Positions 11,101-26,100 of a DNA stretch of 64,000 bases are shown piece after piece (the first letter of the stretch is position 1; each line of letters opens with the position of its first letter). Source of the stretch: Pyrenophora tritici-repentis (lineage: Eukaryota > Ascomycota > Dothideomycetes > Pleosporales > Pleosporaceae); NCBI RefSeq assembly GCF_003171515.1, contig NC_089392.1, positions 1,116,001 to 1,180,000 of the forward strand, written 5' to 3'. A program made the translations under genes and the position numbers. The notes under the pieces were generated by a model. The model saw only the letters and a list, made by a program, of their open reading frames with translations. It was not told the DNA's origin and ran no database searches.

Positions 11101-14100
11101 GCTGCAGGACTTCACGACTTACGCACTGATGGTGCAGTGCACGCTAGCTACGGAGCGAGTGCAGATCACGGCCAGCTTTGATCCACAGATCATCGAGCAG
11201 TGGCAAGTGCAGAGGATGCTGGGCCAGCTTGGCTTCGTCGCGCAGCAGCTGGCGGAAGCCGGTGGCAAGACGACAGTTGCTGAGATTGATACGCTCACTC
11301 CGAGGACAGACAACAGCTGTGGAAGTGGAATGGAGAGGTTCCTCCGGTGGTGGAGCGGTGCGTGCACGAGCTGTTTGTGGAGCAGGCGCGGGCACGACCT
11401 GACGCGGCGGCCATCTGCGCGTGGGACGGCGAGATGAAGTACGGCGAGCTGGACGAGCTGTCGTCCAGGCTGGCCGGCTACCTAGTGGGTTTGGGCGTCG
11501 GGCCCGAAGCCATTGTTCCTCTGTGCTTCGAGAAGTCGATGTGGACGGTGGTGGCCATGCTGGCAGTGCTCAAGGCTGGCGGCGCCTTCGCTCCCCTGGA
11601 CCCAGAACACCCAGCAAGTCGGCACGAGGAGATCTTCCGGCAGACTGGCGCCAGAGTGGTGCTTGCTTCGGCACAGCACTCGACGCTCTGCAGCGGCGGC
11701 AACCGCACCGTCGTGGTGGTCAGCGAGGCTGCCATGCGTGAGCTGCCCAGCGAGGCCAGCGAGGCCAGCACAACCGACAAAAGGACGACAACTCGCACAA
11801 AGGCACAGCCAGACAACCCTGCCTATGTGCTGTTCACGTCTGGGAGCACGGGAAAGCCCAAGGGCGTGGTGATTGAGCACAGGGCAATATTGACCAGCTG
11901 CTTGGGTCACGGAAAAGCCTTTAACCTTACAAGCGACTCGCGCTTTCTCCAATTCTCTTCTTACACGTTCGACGTTAGCATTATCGAGATATGGACTATG
12001 CTTCTAGTGGGTGGCTGTACTTGCGTCCCATCAGAAAGCGACAAGAAAGATGATCTTTCGAAAGCAATAAATGCTCTGGACGCGAATTGGGCATTCCTCA
12101 CGCCTACTGTTGCGAAGCTTCTCGATCCAGAGCGCATCCCGGGATTACAAAATCTTATCCTCGGAGCAGAACTTGTAACAGATCACGACTGGAACAGATG
12201 GAGCCCATATGCCCTTCAGATAACTGCATATGGTCCTACTGAGTGTTGCGTTCTTTGCATTTTCTACTCCGGTACTCTTGGCTTTTACACAGGCTTGCTC
12301 GGCAAGTCTGTTGCGTCGGTCAGCTGGGTGGTGGACCCCAACGACCACCACAAGCTGGCTCCCCTGGGCGCGGTGGGTGAGCTGCTCGTTGAGGGACCGA
12401 TCCTGGCGCGCGGCTACCTGAACGACGCAGAGAAGACGGCGGCCGCGTTCATCGACGACCCGGCCTGGCTGCTGGAGGGATGCGACCAGCACGCGGGCCG
12501 GCGCGGCCGGCTGTACAAGACCGGCGACCTCGTCTACTACAATGCAGACGGCAATCTAGTGTACGTCAACCGCAAAGATGCGCAGGTCAAGGTACGCGGG
12601 CAGCGGGTGGAGCTTGGGGAGATTGAGCACCACGTGCGCGAGTGCATGCCGGAAGTAGGACGTATGGCAGTAGAAGTGATCATGCCGGGAGACGACAAAG
12701 ACAAGGCGACGGTGGCTGTCTTTGTGGAACAGAAAGAGGAAGAGGTTTCCGATGGAGACGGCTCCTCTGCACGCGTTTTCTTCCCCTCCCAGGTGGACAG
12801 CCAGCTCAGCGAGCGGCTGCCTAGCTACATGGTACCCGGAGTCTACTTTTCAGTCGCGCAGCTTCCCATGACAACGTCGGGCAAGACGGACCGCAAGCGG
12901 CTGCGCGAGATTGGGGCTACATTCTCAGCCCAGCAGCTGGCGGAGCTGCGCACGCGCAGCCAGGGACCAAAGCGGCAGCCGTCGACAGACAAGGAGAAGG
13001 CAATGCAGCAGCTGTGGGCGCAGGTGCTCAACATCGACGCAGACAGCATCGGGCTGGACGACAGCTTCTTCCGCCTGGGCGGCGACTCGATCGCAGCCAT
13101 GAAGCTGGTGGCCGAGGCACGCAAGCAGAATGTTCACCTTACCGTCGCAGCCACTTTCCAGCATCCCAGGCTCGTCGATTTGGCCGCTTGGGCTGGCGGA
13201 GTAGATCCAGCTGTGGCGCAGAGCATTGTGCCCTTCTCCCTTCTGAACATCAACTCCGACGTCGACACAGCACGTATCCAGGAGGAAGTCGCTGCTGGCT
13301 GCAACATAGACAAGGACCTGGTGGAAGACATCTACCCGTGCTCGCCGCTTCAGGAGGGCCTGATGTCGCTCACGTCAAAGCGGGCGGGTGACTATATTAT
13401 GCAGAGTGTACTAGAGCTGTCAGTCAGCATGGATGAAAGCGCTCTACGGGCGGCGTGGGAGCAGGTTGTGAAGCAATCGATGATGCTACGCACGCGCATC
13501 GTGCAGCACAGCAGGTTGGGCCTTCTGCAGGTGGTGGTAGCAGGCGATATACAGTGGATGGAAGCAGACCATCTGGGAACGTACCTGGCAGAGGACAAAG
13601 CGGCGTCTATGCAGCCGGGCGACTGTCTGGCACGCTACGCTTTTGTCAAGGAGAGAGACGGTGGAAGGCGCTGGTTTGTGTGGACAATGCACCACGCTCT
13701 CTACGACGGCTGGTCTCTGCCTCGCATCCTGGGCGCTGTAGAGAAAGCATACAATGGTGGTGTTCTTGAAGAGCGGCCAGGCTTTAACGCTTTCGTCCAG
13801 TACCTTAGTCAGCAAGATCAGGAGGCCACTACCAACTACTGGCAGACTACACTCGCCGGCTGCGAGGCGACAATGTTCCCGCCACTTCCCCCATCAATAC
13901 ATCAGCCAGTGGCAAATGCAATGTTAGAGCACCAATGCCCGCCGCTCCCCAGGACAATGGCATCCGATACCACTACATCAACGCTGATCCGCGCGGCGTG
14001 GGCTATTGTTGCGGGTAACTACACCAGCTCAGACGACGTCGTCTTTGGCGCCACGGTGACGGGCCGCAACGCGCCGGTGGCAGGCATTGAGGATATAGTG

Positions 14101-17100
14101 GGCCCGGCAATTGCGACGGTGCCTGTGCGGGTGCGTTTACCAAGAGACTGGACCGTACCAGCCCTCCTTGCTGCTGTGCAACAACAGGCAACCGAGATGA
14201 TCCCATACGAGCAGACAGGATTGCAGCGGATCGCCAAGATGGGAGCGGATGCGCAGCACGCCTGTGGCTTCCAGACGCTGCTGATAGTGCAGCCAGCTGA
14301 TGACGGTCTAGAGAGCGACAAGTCACTAGGAAGATGGCAGACCAAGTCAGAGCTGCAGGACTTCACGACTTACGCACTGATGGTGCAGTGCACGCTAGCT
14401 ACGGAGCGAGTGCAGATCACGGCCAGCTTTGATCCACAGATCATCGAGCAGTGGCAAGTGCAGAGGATGCTGGGCCAGCTTGGCTTCGTCGCGCAGCAGC
14501 TGGCGGAAGCCGGTGGCAAGACGACAGTTGCTGAGATTGATACGCTCACTCCCGAGGACAGACAACAGCTGTGGAAGTGGAATGGAGAGGTTCCTCCGGT
14601 GGTGGAGCGGTGCGTGCACGAGCTGTTTGTGGAGCAGGCGCGGGCACGACCTGACGCGGCGGCCATCTGCGCGTGGGACGGCGAGATGAAGTACGGCGAG
14701 CTGGACGAGCTGTCGTCCAGGCTGGCCGGCTACCTAGTGGGTTTGGGCGTCGGGCCCGAAGCCATTGTTCCTCTGTGCTTCGAGAAGTCGATGTGGACGG
14801 TGGTGGCCATGCTGGCAGTGCTCAAGGCTGGCGGCGCCTTCGCTCCCCTAGACCCAGAACACCCAGCAAGTCGGCACGAGGAGATCTTCCGGCAGACTGG
14901 CGCCAGAGTGGTGCTTGCTTCGGCACAGCACTCGACGCTCTGCAGCGGCGGCAACCGCACCGTCGTGGTGGTCAGCAAGGCCTCTTTCGATAGACTGTCA
15001 AGCGCAAGCGACAAGGCCAACGTGATATCGAAGCCAAGTAGTATTGCGTACGTCATGTTCACTTCAGGCAGCACAGGAACACCCAAAGGAGTCGTCCTAG
15101 AACACAGAGCAATTTCAACAAGCTGTCTCACCCATGGAGAGGCGTTTGGCTTCTCGCCTAGCACTCGAAGCCTTCAGTTTGCTGCCTACACCTTTGACGC
15201 GTGCATCACGGAGATCATCACGGCCCTTTTGTTTGGCGCATGCATTTGCGTTCCCTCCGAGCTGGACAGACGTAACGACTTGTCGAACATTTCAAACACC
15301 TTGAAAGTAAGTTGGGCATTGCTTACGCCAACGGTTGCACGAACACTTGACCCCAAAACAATTCCATCGCTCAGAACCTTGGTACTTGGGGGGTGAGCAG
15401 GTGAGCCGCGTTGACTGGGAAAGGTGGAGTCATCTTGAAAAGCAGATCAATACGTATGGTCCTACAGAATGCAGCGTTTGGTGCACATCACACTCTAATG
15501 TTGCTGGTTTCACGTCAGGAACGATTGGAAAGTTGATTGCTTCTGTGGGCTGGGTGGTGGATCCAAACGACCACAACAGGCTTGCGCCGCTCGGGTCGGT
15601 GGGCGAGCTGCTCGTTGAGGGACCGATCCTGGCACGCGGCTACCTGAACGACGCAGAGAAGACGGCGGCCGCGTTCATCGACGACCCGGCCTGGCTGCTG
15701 GAAGGCTCCAAAGAGCACGCGGGCCGGCACGCGGGCCGGCACGGCCGGCTGTACAAGACCGGCGACCTGGTGCACTACGATGCAGACGGCAATCTAGTGT
15801 ACGTAGGGCGCAAGGACGGGCAGGTCAAGGTACGCGGGCAGCGGGTGGAGCTTGGGGAGATTGAGCACCACGTGCGCGAGTGCATGCCGGAAGTAGGACG
15901 TATGGCAGTAGAAGTGATCATGCCGGGAGACGACAAAGACAAGGCGACGGTGGCTGTCTTTGTGGAACAGAAAGAGGAAGAGGTTTCCGATGGAGACGGC
16001 TCCTCTGCACGCGTTTTCTTCCCCTCCCAGGTGGACAGCCAGCTCAGCGAGCGGCTGCCTAGCTACATGGTACCCGGAGTCTACTTTTCAGTCGCGCAGC
16101 TTCCCATGACAACGTCGGGCAAGACGGACCGCAAGCGGCTGCGCGAGATTGGGGCTACATTCTCAGCCCAGCAGCTGGCGGAGCTGCGCACGCGCAGCCA
16201 GGGACCAAAGCGGCAGCCGTCGACAGACAAGGAGAAGGCAATGCAGCAGCTGTGGGCGCAGGTGCTCAACATCGACGCAGACAGCATCGGGCTGGACGAC
16301 AGCTTCTTCCGCCTGGGCGGCGACTCGATCGCAGCCATGAAGCTGGTGGCCGAGGCACGCAAGCAGAATGTTCACCTTACCGTCGCAGCCACTTTCCAGC
16401 ATCCCAGGCTCGTCGATTTGGCCGCTTGGGCTGGCGGAGTAGATCCAGCTGTGGCGCAGAGCATTGTGCCCTTCTCCCTTCTGAACATCAACTCCGACGT
16501 CGACACAGCACGTATCCAGGAGGAAGTCGCTGCTGGCTGCAACATAGACAAGGACCTGGTGGAAGACATCTACCCGTGCTCGCCGCTTCAGGAGGGCCTG
16601 ATGTCGCTCACGTCAAAGCGGGCGGGTGACTATATTATGCAGAGTGTACTAGAGCTGTCAGTCAGCATGGATGAAAGCGCTCTACGGGCGGCGTGGGAGC
16701 AGGTTGTGAAGCAATCGATGATGCTACGCACGCGCATCGTGCAGCACAGCAGGTTGGGCCTTCTGCAGGTGGTGGTAGCAGGCGATATACAGTGGATGGA
16801 AGCAGACCATCTGGGAACGTACCTGGCAGAGGACAAAGCGGCGTCTATGCAGCCGGGCGACTGTCTGGCACGCTACGCTTTTGTCAAGGAGAGAGACGGT
16901 GGAAGGCGCTGGTTTGTGTGGACAATGCACCACGCTCTCTACGACGGCTGGTCTCTGCCTCGCATCCTGGGCGCTGTAGAGAAAGCATACAATGGTGGTG
17001 TTCTTGAAGAGCGGCCAGGCTTTAACGCTTTCGTCCAGTACCTTAGTCAGCAAGATCAGGAGGCCACTACCAACTACTGGCAGACTACACTCGCCGGCTG

Positions 17101-20100
17101 CGAGGCGACAATGTTCCCGCCACTTCCCCCATCAATACATCAGCCAGTGGCAAATGCAATGTTAGAGCACCAATGCCCGCCGCTCCCCAGGACAATGGCA
17201 TCCGATACCACTACATCAACGCTGATCCGCGCGGCGTGGGCTATTGTTGCGGGTAACTACACCAGCTCAGACGACGTCGTCTTTGGCGCCACGGTGACGG
17301 GCCGCAACGCGCCGGTGGCAGGCATTGAGGATATAGTGGGCCCGGCAATTGCGACGGTGCCTGTGCGGGTGCGTTTACCAAGAGACTGGACCGTACCAGC
17401 CCTCCTTGCTGCTGTGCAACAACAGGCAACCGAGATGATCCCATACGAGCAGACAGGATTGCAGCGGATCGCCAAGATGGGAGCGGATGCGCAGCACGCC
17501 TGTGGCTTCCAGACGCTGCTGATAGTGCAGCCAGCTGATGACGGTCTAGAGAGCGACAAGTCACTAGGAAGATGGCAGACCAAGTCAGAGCTGCAGGACT
17601 TCACGACTTACGCACTGATGGTACAGTGCACGCTAGCTACGGAGCGAGTGCAGATCACGGCCAGCTTTGATCCACAGGTCATCGAGCAGTGGCAAGTGCA
17701 GAGGATGCTGGGCCAGCTTGGCTTCGTCGCGCAGCAGCTGGCGGAAGCCGGTGGCAAGACGACAGTTGCTGAGATTGATACGCTCACTCCCGAGGACAGA
17801 CAACAGCTGTGGAAGTGGAATGGAGAGGTTCCTCCGGTGGTGGAGCGGTGCGTGCACGAGCTGTTTGTGGAGCAGGCGCGGGCACGACCTGACGCGGCGG
17901 CCATCTGCGCGTGGGACGGCGAGATGAAGTACGGCGAGCTGGACGAGCTGTCGTCCAGGCTGGCCGGCTACCTAGTGGGTTTGGGCGTCGGGCCCGAAGC
18001 CATTGTTCCTCTGTGCTTCGAGAAGTCGATGTGGACGGTGGTGGCCATGCTGGCAGTGCTCAAGGCTGGCGGCGCCTTCGCTCCCCTGGACCCAGAACAC
18101 CCAGCAAGTCGGCACGAGGAGATCTTCCGGCAGACTGGCGCCAGAGTGGTGCTTGCTTCGGCACAGCACTCGACGCTCTGCAGCGGCGGCAACCGCACCG
18201 TCGTGGTGGTCAGCGAGGCTGCCATGCGTGAGCTGCCCAGCGAGGCCAGCGAGGCCAGCACAACCGACAAAAGGACGACAACTCGCACAAAGGCACAGCC
18301 AGACAACCCTGCCTATGTGCTGTTCACGTCTGGGAGCACGGGAAAGCCCAAGGGCGTGGTGATTGAGCACAGGGCAATATTGACCAGCTGCTTGGGTCAC
18401 GGAAAAGCCTTTAACCTTACAAGCGACTCGCGCTTTCTCCAATTCTCTTCTTACACGTTCGACGTTAGCATTACCGAGATATGGACTACGCTTCTAGTGG
18501 GTGGCTGTACTTGCGTCCCATCAGAAAGCGACAAGAAAGATGATCTTTCGAAAGCAATAAATGCTCTGGACGCGAATTGGGCATACCTCACGTCCACTGT
18601 TGCGAAGCTTCTCGATCCAGAGCGCATCCCGGGATTACAAAATCTTATCCTCGGAGCAGAACTTGTAACAGATCACGACTGGAACAGATGGAGCCCTTAT
18701 GCCCGTCAGATAACTGCATATGGTCCTACTGAGTGTTGCGTTCTTTGCACTTTCTACTCCGGTACTCTTGGCTTTTACACAGGCTTGCTCGGCAAGTCTG
18801 TTGCGTCGGTCAGCTGGGTGGTGGACCCCAACGACCACCACAAGCTGGCTCCCCTGGGCGCGGTGGGTGAGCTGCTCGTTGAGGGACCGATCCTGGCGCG
18901 CGGCTACCTGAACGACGCAGAGAAGACGGCGGCCGCGTTCATCGACGACCCGGCCTGGCTGCTGGAGGGATGCGACCAGCACGCGGGCCGGCGCGGCCGG
19001 CTGTACAAGACCGGCGACCTCGTCTACTACAATGCAGACGGCAATCTAGTGTACGTCAACCGCAAAGATGCGCAGGTCAAGGTACGCGGGCAGCGGGTGG
19101 AGCTTGGGGAGATTGAGCACCACGTGCGCGAGTGCATGCCGGAAGTAGGACGTATGGCAGTAGAAGTGATCATGCCGGGAGACGACAAAGACAAGGCGAC
19201 GGTGGCTGTCTTTGTGGAACAGAAAGAGGAAGAGGTTTCCGATGGAGACGGCTCCTCTGCACGCGTTTTCTTCCCCTCCCAGGTGGACAGCCAGCTCAGC
19301 GAGCGGCTGCCTAGCTACATGGTACCCGGAGTCTACTTTTCAGTCGCGCAGCTTCCCATGACAACGTCGGGTAAGACAGACCGCAAGCGGCTGCGCGAGA
19401 TTGGGGCTACATTCTCAGCCCAGCAGCTGGCGGAGCTGCGCACGCGCAGCCAGGGACCAAAGCGGCAGCCGTCGACAGACAAGGAGAAGGCAATGCAGCA
19501 GCTGTGGGCGCAGGTGCTCAACATCGACGCAGACAGCATCGGGCTGGACGACAGCTTCTTCCGCCTGGGCGGCGACTCGATCACAGCCATGCAGGTCTCT
19601 TCGACCGCGCGGTCGCTCCAAATCTCAGTCACTACAGCCGATATCCTCGAACAGAAAACCATTTCCCGTTTGGCTCACCGCATGTCGCGGAATCACTTCT
19701 CTTCCAATCTTGTGATGGAAGACCCAGTGAACAGGCACTTTAGTCTGACGCCGATTCAGGAGCTATATCTCCGGCTCGAGAGCACTGGCAGCGCTTGCTT
19801 TGACCAGAGCTTTTTCCTAGAGCTCAGCAGCTTGACAAACCTCGAATCGCTGCGCGCAGCGTTCAAAACCCTTGTTCGACGGCATTCCATGCTCCGAGCT
19901 TTGTTCAGCCAGACGGCTGGAGGTAGGTGGCAGCAACATATATCCGATCGCGGTAGTGCCTCCTTTACGGTGGACTATGTGCGGTGCATCGACAGCAAGG
20001 ACGTTAGTGAAGCGATCCGACAGAGCCGAGACGGGCTGGATGTACAGAATGGTCCTGTGCTGGCAGCAGTCCTGTGCGATCAGGGTCAGCGCCAACTGCT

Positions 20101-23100
20101 GTTTATCGCCATTCACCACTTGGTGATCGATCTGGTTTCGTGGCGTGTGCTTCTCGAAGAGTTGGAGGACCTGCTTCTCTCGCGGAAGCTTCCCGCTGTG
20201 CCCGCCGTCCCCTTTCAAGCCTGGCAGGCTCTCCAAACGGAACATGCTACCAAGCACAAATGCCCTAGTGGCGTGGCTCAAGACGAGGTGGCTTCTGGGG
20301 AGTCACTGTCCTACTGGGGCATAGAACCTGATGCTGTCAAACGCGGGAGTGTGGTATCGAAACAGTTTGCACTCAACGAACAGACAACCTCGGCCCTGCT
20401 CGGACCCTGCAACGATGTATTTCAGACGCGTCCTGTGGAGCTTATGCTTGCCGCTCTAGCTCATTCTTTTGCTATTGCCTTCTCCGACCGAGCTCCGCCC
20501 ACCATCTTTAACGAGAGCCACGGCCGCGAGCCTTGGGATGCCGGCATTGATCTCTCTCGCACTGTGGGATGGTTCACGAGCATGCTCCCCATTCAGGTGC
20601 CGAGTCACACCAGAGGCGACCTGCTTGAGGTCATCCGGCACACCAAAGATGGCATGCGCAAGTTCCCTGACAACGGCCGATCCTATTTTGCCTCGCGGTT
20701 TGCCGATGCTGACACTTCGGATGTGTTCGCGTCCATGTTCCCTGTGGAAGTAATATTCAATTATCAAGGCGTGTACCAGCAGCTCGAGCGCACAGACTCG
20801 CTGTTCAAAACCCTGCCAGCTCCGGACGGATGTGAGCCAGCATCGATGTTAGAGGCCCCGAGGTTCGCTTTGTTCGACGTATCTGCGGTTGTCGAAAAGG
20901 GGCGCATGCACGTGACTGTTACAAGCGACAGCAAAGCGAAGCGCCAGCAGCAAGTAGCCAACTGGATCGAGCGCTACGAGATGGCCCTGGTTGAGATGGC
21001 GACTCTCCTGCAGAAGAAGCATAAGCAATGGACGCTGAGCGACCTGCCACTCGCGTTCAAAACCTACGAAGATCTGGACAGCTTCCAGAACGATACACTT
21101 GCAGAGCTTGGCGTCCAACCTGAAGAGGTCGAGGACGTCTTTCCGTGTCTGCCCATGCAGGAGGGGATCCTCATCAGCCAGAGCAGAGATCCAGATGCAT
21201 ATCGGGTATCGTCTATCTTTGAAGTCATACCGACGCAGCAAAACCAGGTCAATTGCACTCGGCTGCAGCAAGCTTGGGAGGCTGTGGTACGCCGGCATTC
21301 GCTATTGCGGGCACTGCTGGTCGATAACGTGCCTGGAAGTTTAGGAACCACGAACGTAGTGCTGAAAGATCCACAACCCAGCATATCATTCTTCCGAGCA
21401 GCGGGAGACACAGCAACTCTTGCCATGTTCCGCGCCCACCAGGACACTTTAGCTCAGCAAGACAGTGGCCTGCAGCATCGCATGTTCATTTGCCAGCTTG
21501 ATAATGGAAAGGCCTATCTATGCCTAGATATTAACCACGCCATCTTTGACGCCCACTCTCGCGGCGTCATCTTGCGCGACTTGCAAAGTGCATACAGTGC
21601 CAACCTTAATCCAGACAGCGGGCGGTTCCGAGATGTCGTTTCGTATCTAACCCAACAGGAACAGGAGGAGACGCATGCTTACTGGGCAAGGTACCTTGAT
21701 GGCGTCGAGCCATGCTTTTTCTCTTCGATGGCAGAGCCTCAAGATGTATGCTACAGAGATGGAACAGTGCATGTGCCTGACATTGACGCAAATGCCGTCC
21801 ATACATTTTGCCAGACATGGGACATCACCATAGCTACTATCATACAGACAGCATGGGCCCTGGTCCTAAGCCGATACACTGGAGCGACGACCCCGTGCTT
21901 TGGAAATCTCTCCTCGAGACGGGACTTGCCGGTCGAGGATGTCGCCAATATCTTTGGCCCGCTTATTACAACGATTGCATGCAGAGTGCAGCTGGATGAA
22001 CATAAGACTGTGATGGATGTGCTGAGGGCAGTGCAGAGCGACTATACAAACAGCCTGCCGCATCAGAACATCTCTCTCGCGAGCGTGCACAGCATGCTTG
22101 GGCTGGGGGCGAACGCTTTGTTCAACACAATCCTATCGCTTCAACGGATCGATGACACAATGGCTGTTAACGATTCTGAGATTGATTTCCGCGGTCAGAG
22201 CGGATCGGATCCGACTGAGGTGAGTTCATGTATGAGCGGTGATGCATGGCCCCTTACTAACCTGCTGGATGTAGTATGCTATTAACATAGGGGCTGGATA
22301 CAATCGCTCTGTGATGGAGATCGAAATCCATTATCAGACCCGCTGCATTGACGATGCCCAAGCCGCCAATCTTGCAGAGAGCTTGAGCCAAGCGATCTAT
22401 GGCATCATCACAAAAACGACATCCACGATAGGCGACCTGCAGATCCTCTCAAAGAGACAGCAGCAACAGCTGTGGAAGTGGAATGGAGAGGTTCCTCCGG
22501 TGGTGGAGCGGTGCGTGCACGAGCTGTTTGTGGAGCAGGCGCGGGCACGACCTGACGCGGCGGCCATCTGCGCGTGGGACGGCGAGATGAAGTACGGCGA
22601 GCTGGACGAGCTGTCGTCCAGGCTGGCCGGCTACCTAGTGGGTTTGGGCGTCGGGCCCGAAGCCATTGTTCCTCTGTGCTTCGAGAAGTCGATGTGGACG
22701 GTGGTGGCCATGCTGGCAGTGCTCAAGGCTGGCGGCGCCTTCGCTCCCCTAGACCCAGAACACCCAGCAAGTCGGCACGAGGAGATCTTCCGGCAGACTG
22801 GCGCCAGAGTGGTGCTTGCTTCGGCACAGCACTCGACGCTCTGCAGCGGCGGCAACCGCACCGTCGTGGTGGTCAGCGAGGCTGCCATGCGTGAGCTGCC
22901 CAGCGAGGCCAGCGAGGCCAGCACAACCGACAAAAGGACGACAACTCGCACAAAGGCACAGCCAGACAACCCTGCCTATGTGCTGTTCACGTCTGGGAGC
23001 ACGGGAAAGCCCAAGGGCGTGGTGATTGAGCACAGGGCAATATTGACCAGCTGCTTGGGTCACGGAAAAGCCTTTAACCTTACAAGCGACTCGCGCTTTC

Positions 23101-26100
23101 TCCAATTCTCTTCTTACACGTTCGACGTTAGCATTACCGAGATATGGACTACGCTTCTAGTGGGTGGCTGTACTTGCGTCCCATCAGAAAGCGACAAGAA
23201 AGATGATCTTTCGAAAGCAATAAATGCTCTGGACGCGAATTGGGCATACCTCACGTCCACTGTTGCGAAGCTTCTCGATCCAGAGCGCATCCCGGGATTA
23301 CAAAATCTTATCCTCGGAGCAGAACTTGTAACAGATCACGACTGGAACAGATGGAGCCCTTATGCCCGTCAGATAACTGCATATGGTCCTACTGAGTGTT
23401 GCGTTCTTTGCACTTTCTACTCCGGTACTCTTGGCTTTTACACAGGCTTGCTCGGCAAGTCTGTTGCGTCGGTCAGCTGGGTGGTGGACCCCAACGACCA
23501 CCACAAGCTGGCTCCCCTGGGCGCGGTGGGTGAGCTGCTCGTTGAGGGACCGATCCTGGCGCGCGGCTACCTGAACGACGCAGAGAAGACGGCGGCCGCG
23601 TTCATCGACGACCCGGCCTGGCTGCTGGAGGGATGCGACCAGCACGCGGGCCGGCGCGGCCGGCTGTACAAGACCGGCGACCTCGTCTACTACAATGCAG
23701 ACGGCAATCTAGTGTACGTCAACCGCAAAGATGCGCAGGTCAAGGTACGCGGGCAGCGGGTGGAGCTTGGGGAGATTGAGCACCACGTGCGCGAGTGCAT
23801 GCCGGAAGTAGGACGTATGGCAGTAGAAGTGATCATGCCGGGAGACGACAAAGACAAGGCGACGGTGGCTGTCTTTGTGGAACAGAAAGAGGAAGAGGTT
23901 TCCGATGGAGACGGCTCCTCTGCACGCGTTTTCTTCCCCTCCCAGGTGGACAGCCAGCTCAGCGAGCGGCTGCCTAGCTACATGGTACCCGGAGTCTACT
24001 TTTCAGTCGCGCAGCTTCCCATGACAACGTCGGGCAAGACGGACCGCAAGCGGCTGCGCGAGATTGGGGCTACATTCTCAGCCCAGCAGCTGGCGGAGCT
24101 GCGCACGCGCAGCCAGGGACCAAAGCGGCAGCCGTCGACAGACAAGGAGAAGGCAATGCAGCAGCTGTGGGCGCAGGTGCTCAACATCGACGCAGACAGC
24201 ATCGGGCTGGACGACAGCTTCTTCGCCTGGGCGGCGACTCGATCGCAGCCATGAAGCTGGTGGCCGAGGCACGCAAGCAGAATGTTCACCTTACCGTCGC
24301 AGCCACTTTCCAGCATCCCAGGCTCGTCGATTTGGCCGCTTGGGCTGGCGGAGTAGATCCAGCTGTGGCGCAGAGCATTGTGCCCTTCTCCCTTCTGAAC
24401 ATCAACTCCGACGTCGACACAGCACGTATCCAGGAGGAAGTCGCTGCTGGCTGCAACATAGACAAGGACCTGGTGGAAGACATCTACCCGTGCTCGCCGC
24501 TTCAGGAGGGCCTGATGTCGCTCACGTCAAAGCGGGCGGGTGACTATATTATGCAGAGTGTACTAGAGCTGTCAGTCAGCATGGATGAAAGCGCTCTACG
24601 GGCGGCGTGGGAGCAGGTTGTGAAGCAATCGATGATGCTACGCACGCGCATCGTGCAGCACAGCAGGTTGGGCCTTCTGCAGGTGGTGGTAGCAGGCGAT
24701 ATACAGTGGATGGAAGCAGACCATCTGGGAACGTACCTGGCAGAGGACAAAGCGGCGTCTATGCAGCCGGGCGACTGTCTGGCACGCTACGCTTTTGTCA
24801 AGGAGAGAGACGGTGGAAGGCGCTGGTTTGTGTGGACAATGCACCACGCTCTCTACGACGGCTGGTCTCTGCCTCGCATCCTGGGCGCTGTAGAGAAAGC
24901 ATACAATGGTGGTGTTCTTGAAGAGCGGCCAGGCTTTAACGCTTTCGTCCAGTACCTTAGTCAGCAAGATCAGGAGGCCACTACCAACTACTGGCAGACT
25001 ACACTCGCCGGCTGCGAGGCGACAATGTTCCCGCCACTTCCCCCATCAATACATCAGCCAGTGGCAAATGCAATGTTAGAGCACCAATGCCCGCCGCTCC
25101 CCAGGACAATGGCATCCGATACCACTACATCAACGCTGATCCGCGCGGCGTGGGCTATTGTTGCGGGTAACTACACCAGCTCAGACGACGTCGTCTTTGG
25201 CGCCACGGTGACGGGCCGCAACGCGCCGGTGGCAGGCATTGAGGATATAGTGGGCCCGGCAATTGCGACGGTGCCTGTGCGGGTGCGTTTACCAAGAGAC
25301 TGGACCGTACCAGCCCTCCTTGCTGCTGTGCAACAACAGGCAACCGAGATGATCCCATACGAGCAGACAGGATTGCAGCGGATCGCCAAGATGGGAGCGG
25401 ATGCGCAGCACGCCTGTGGCTTCCAGACGCTGCTGATAGTGCAGCCAGCTGATGACGGTCTAGAGAGCGACAAGTCACTAGGAAGATGGCAGACCAAGTC
25501 AGAGCTGCAGGACTTCACGACTTACGCACTGATGGTGCAGTGCACGCTAGCTACGGAGCGAGTGCAGATCACGGCCAGCTTTGATCCACAGATCATCGAG
25601 CAGTGGCAAGTGCAGAGGATGCTGGGCCAGCTTGGCTTCGTCGCGCAGCAGCTGGCGGAAGCCGGTGGCAAGACGACAGTTGCTGAGATTGATACGCTCA
25701 CTCCCGAGGACAGACAACAGCTGTGGAAGTGGAATGGAGAGGTTCCTCCGGTGGTGGAGCGGTGCGTGCACGAGCTGTTTGTGGAGCAGGCGCGGGCACG
25801 ACCTGACGCGGCGGCCATCTGCGCGTGGGACGGCGAGATGAAGTACGGCGAGCTGGACGAGCTGTCGTCCAGGCTGGCCGGCTACCTAGTGGGTTTGGGC
25901 GTCGGGCCCGAAGCCATTGTTCCTCTGTGCTTCGAGAAGTCGATGTGGACGGTGGTGGCCATGCTGGCAGTGCTCAAGGCTGGCGGCGCCTTCGCTCCCC
26001 TAGACCCAGAACACCCAGCAAGTCGGCACGAGGAGATCTTCCGGCAGACTGGCGCCAGAGTGGTGCTTGCTTCGGCACAGCACTCGACGCTCTGCAGCGG

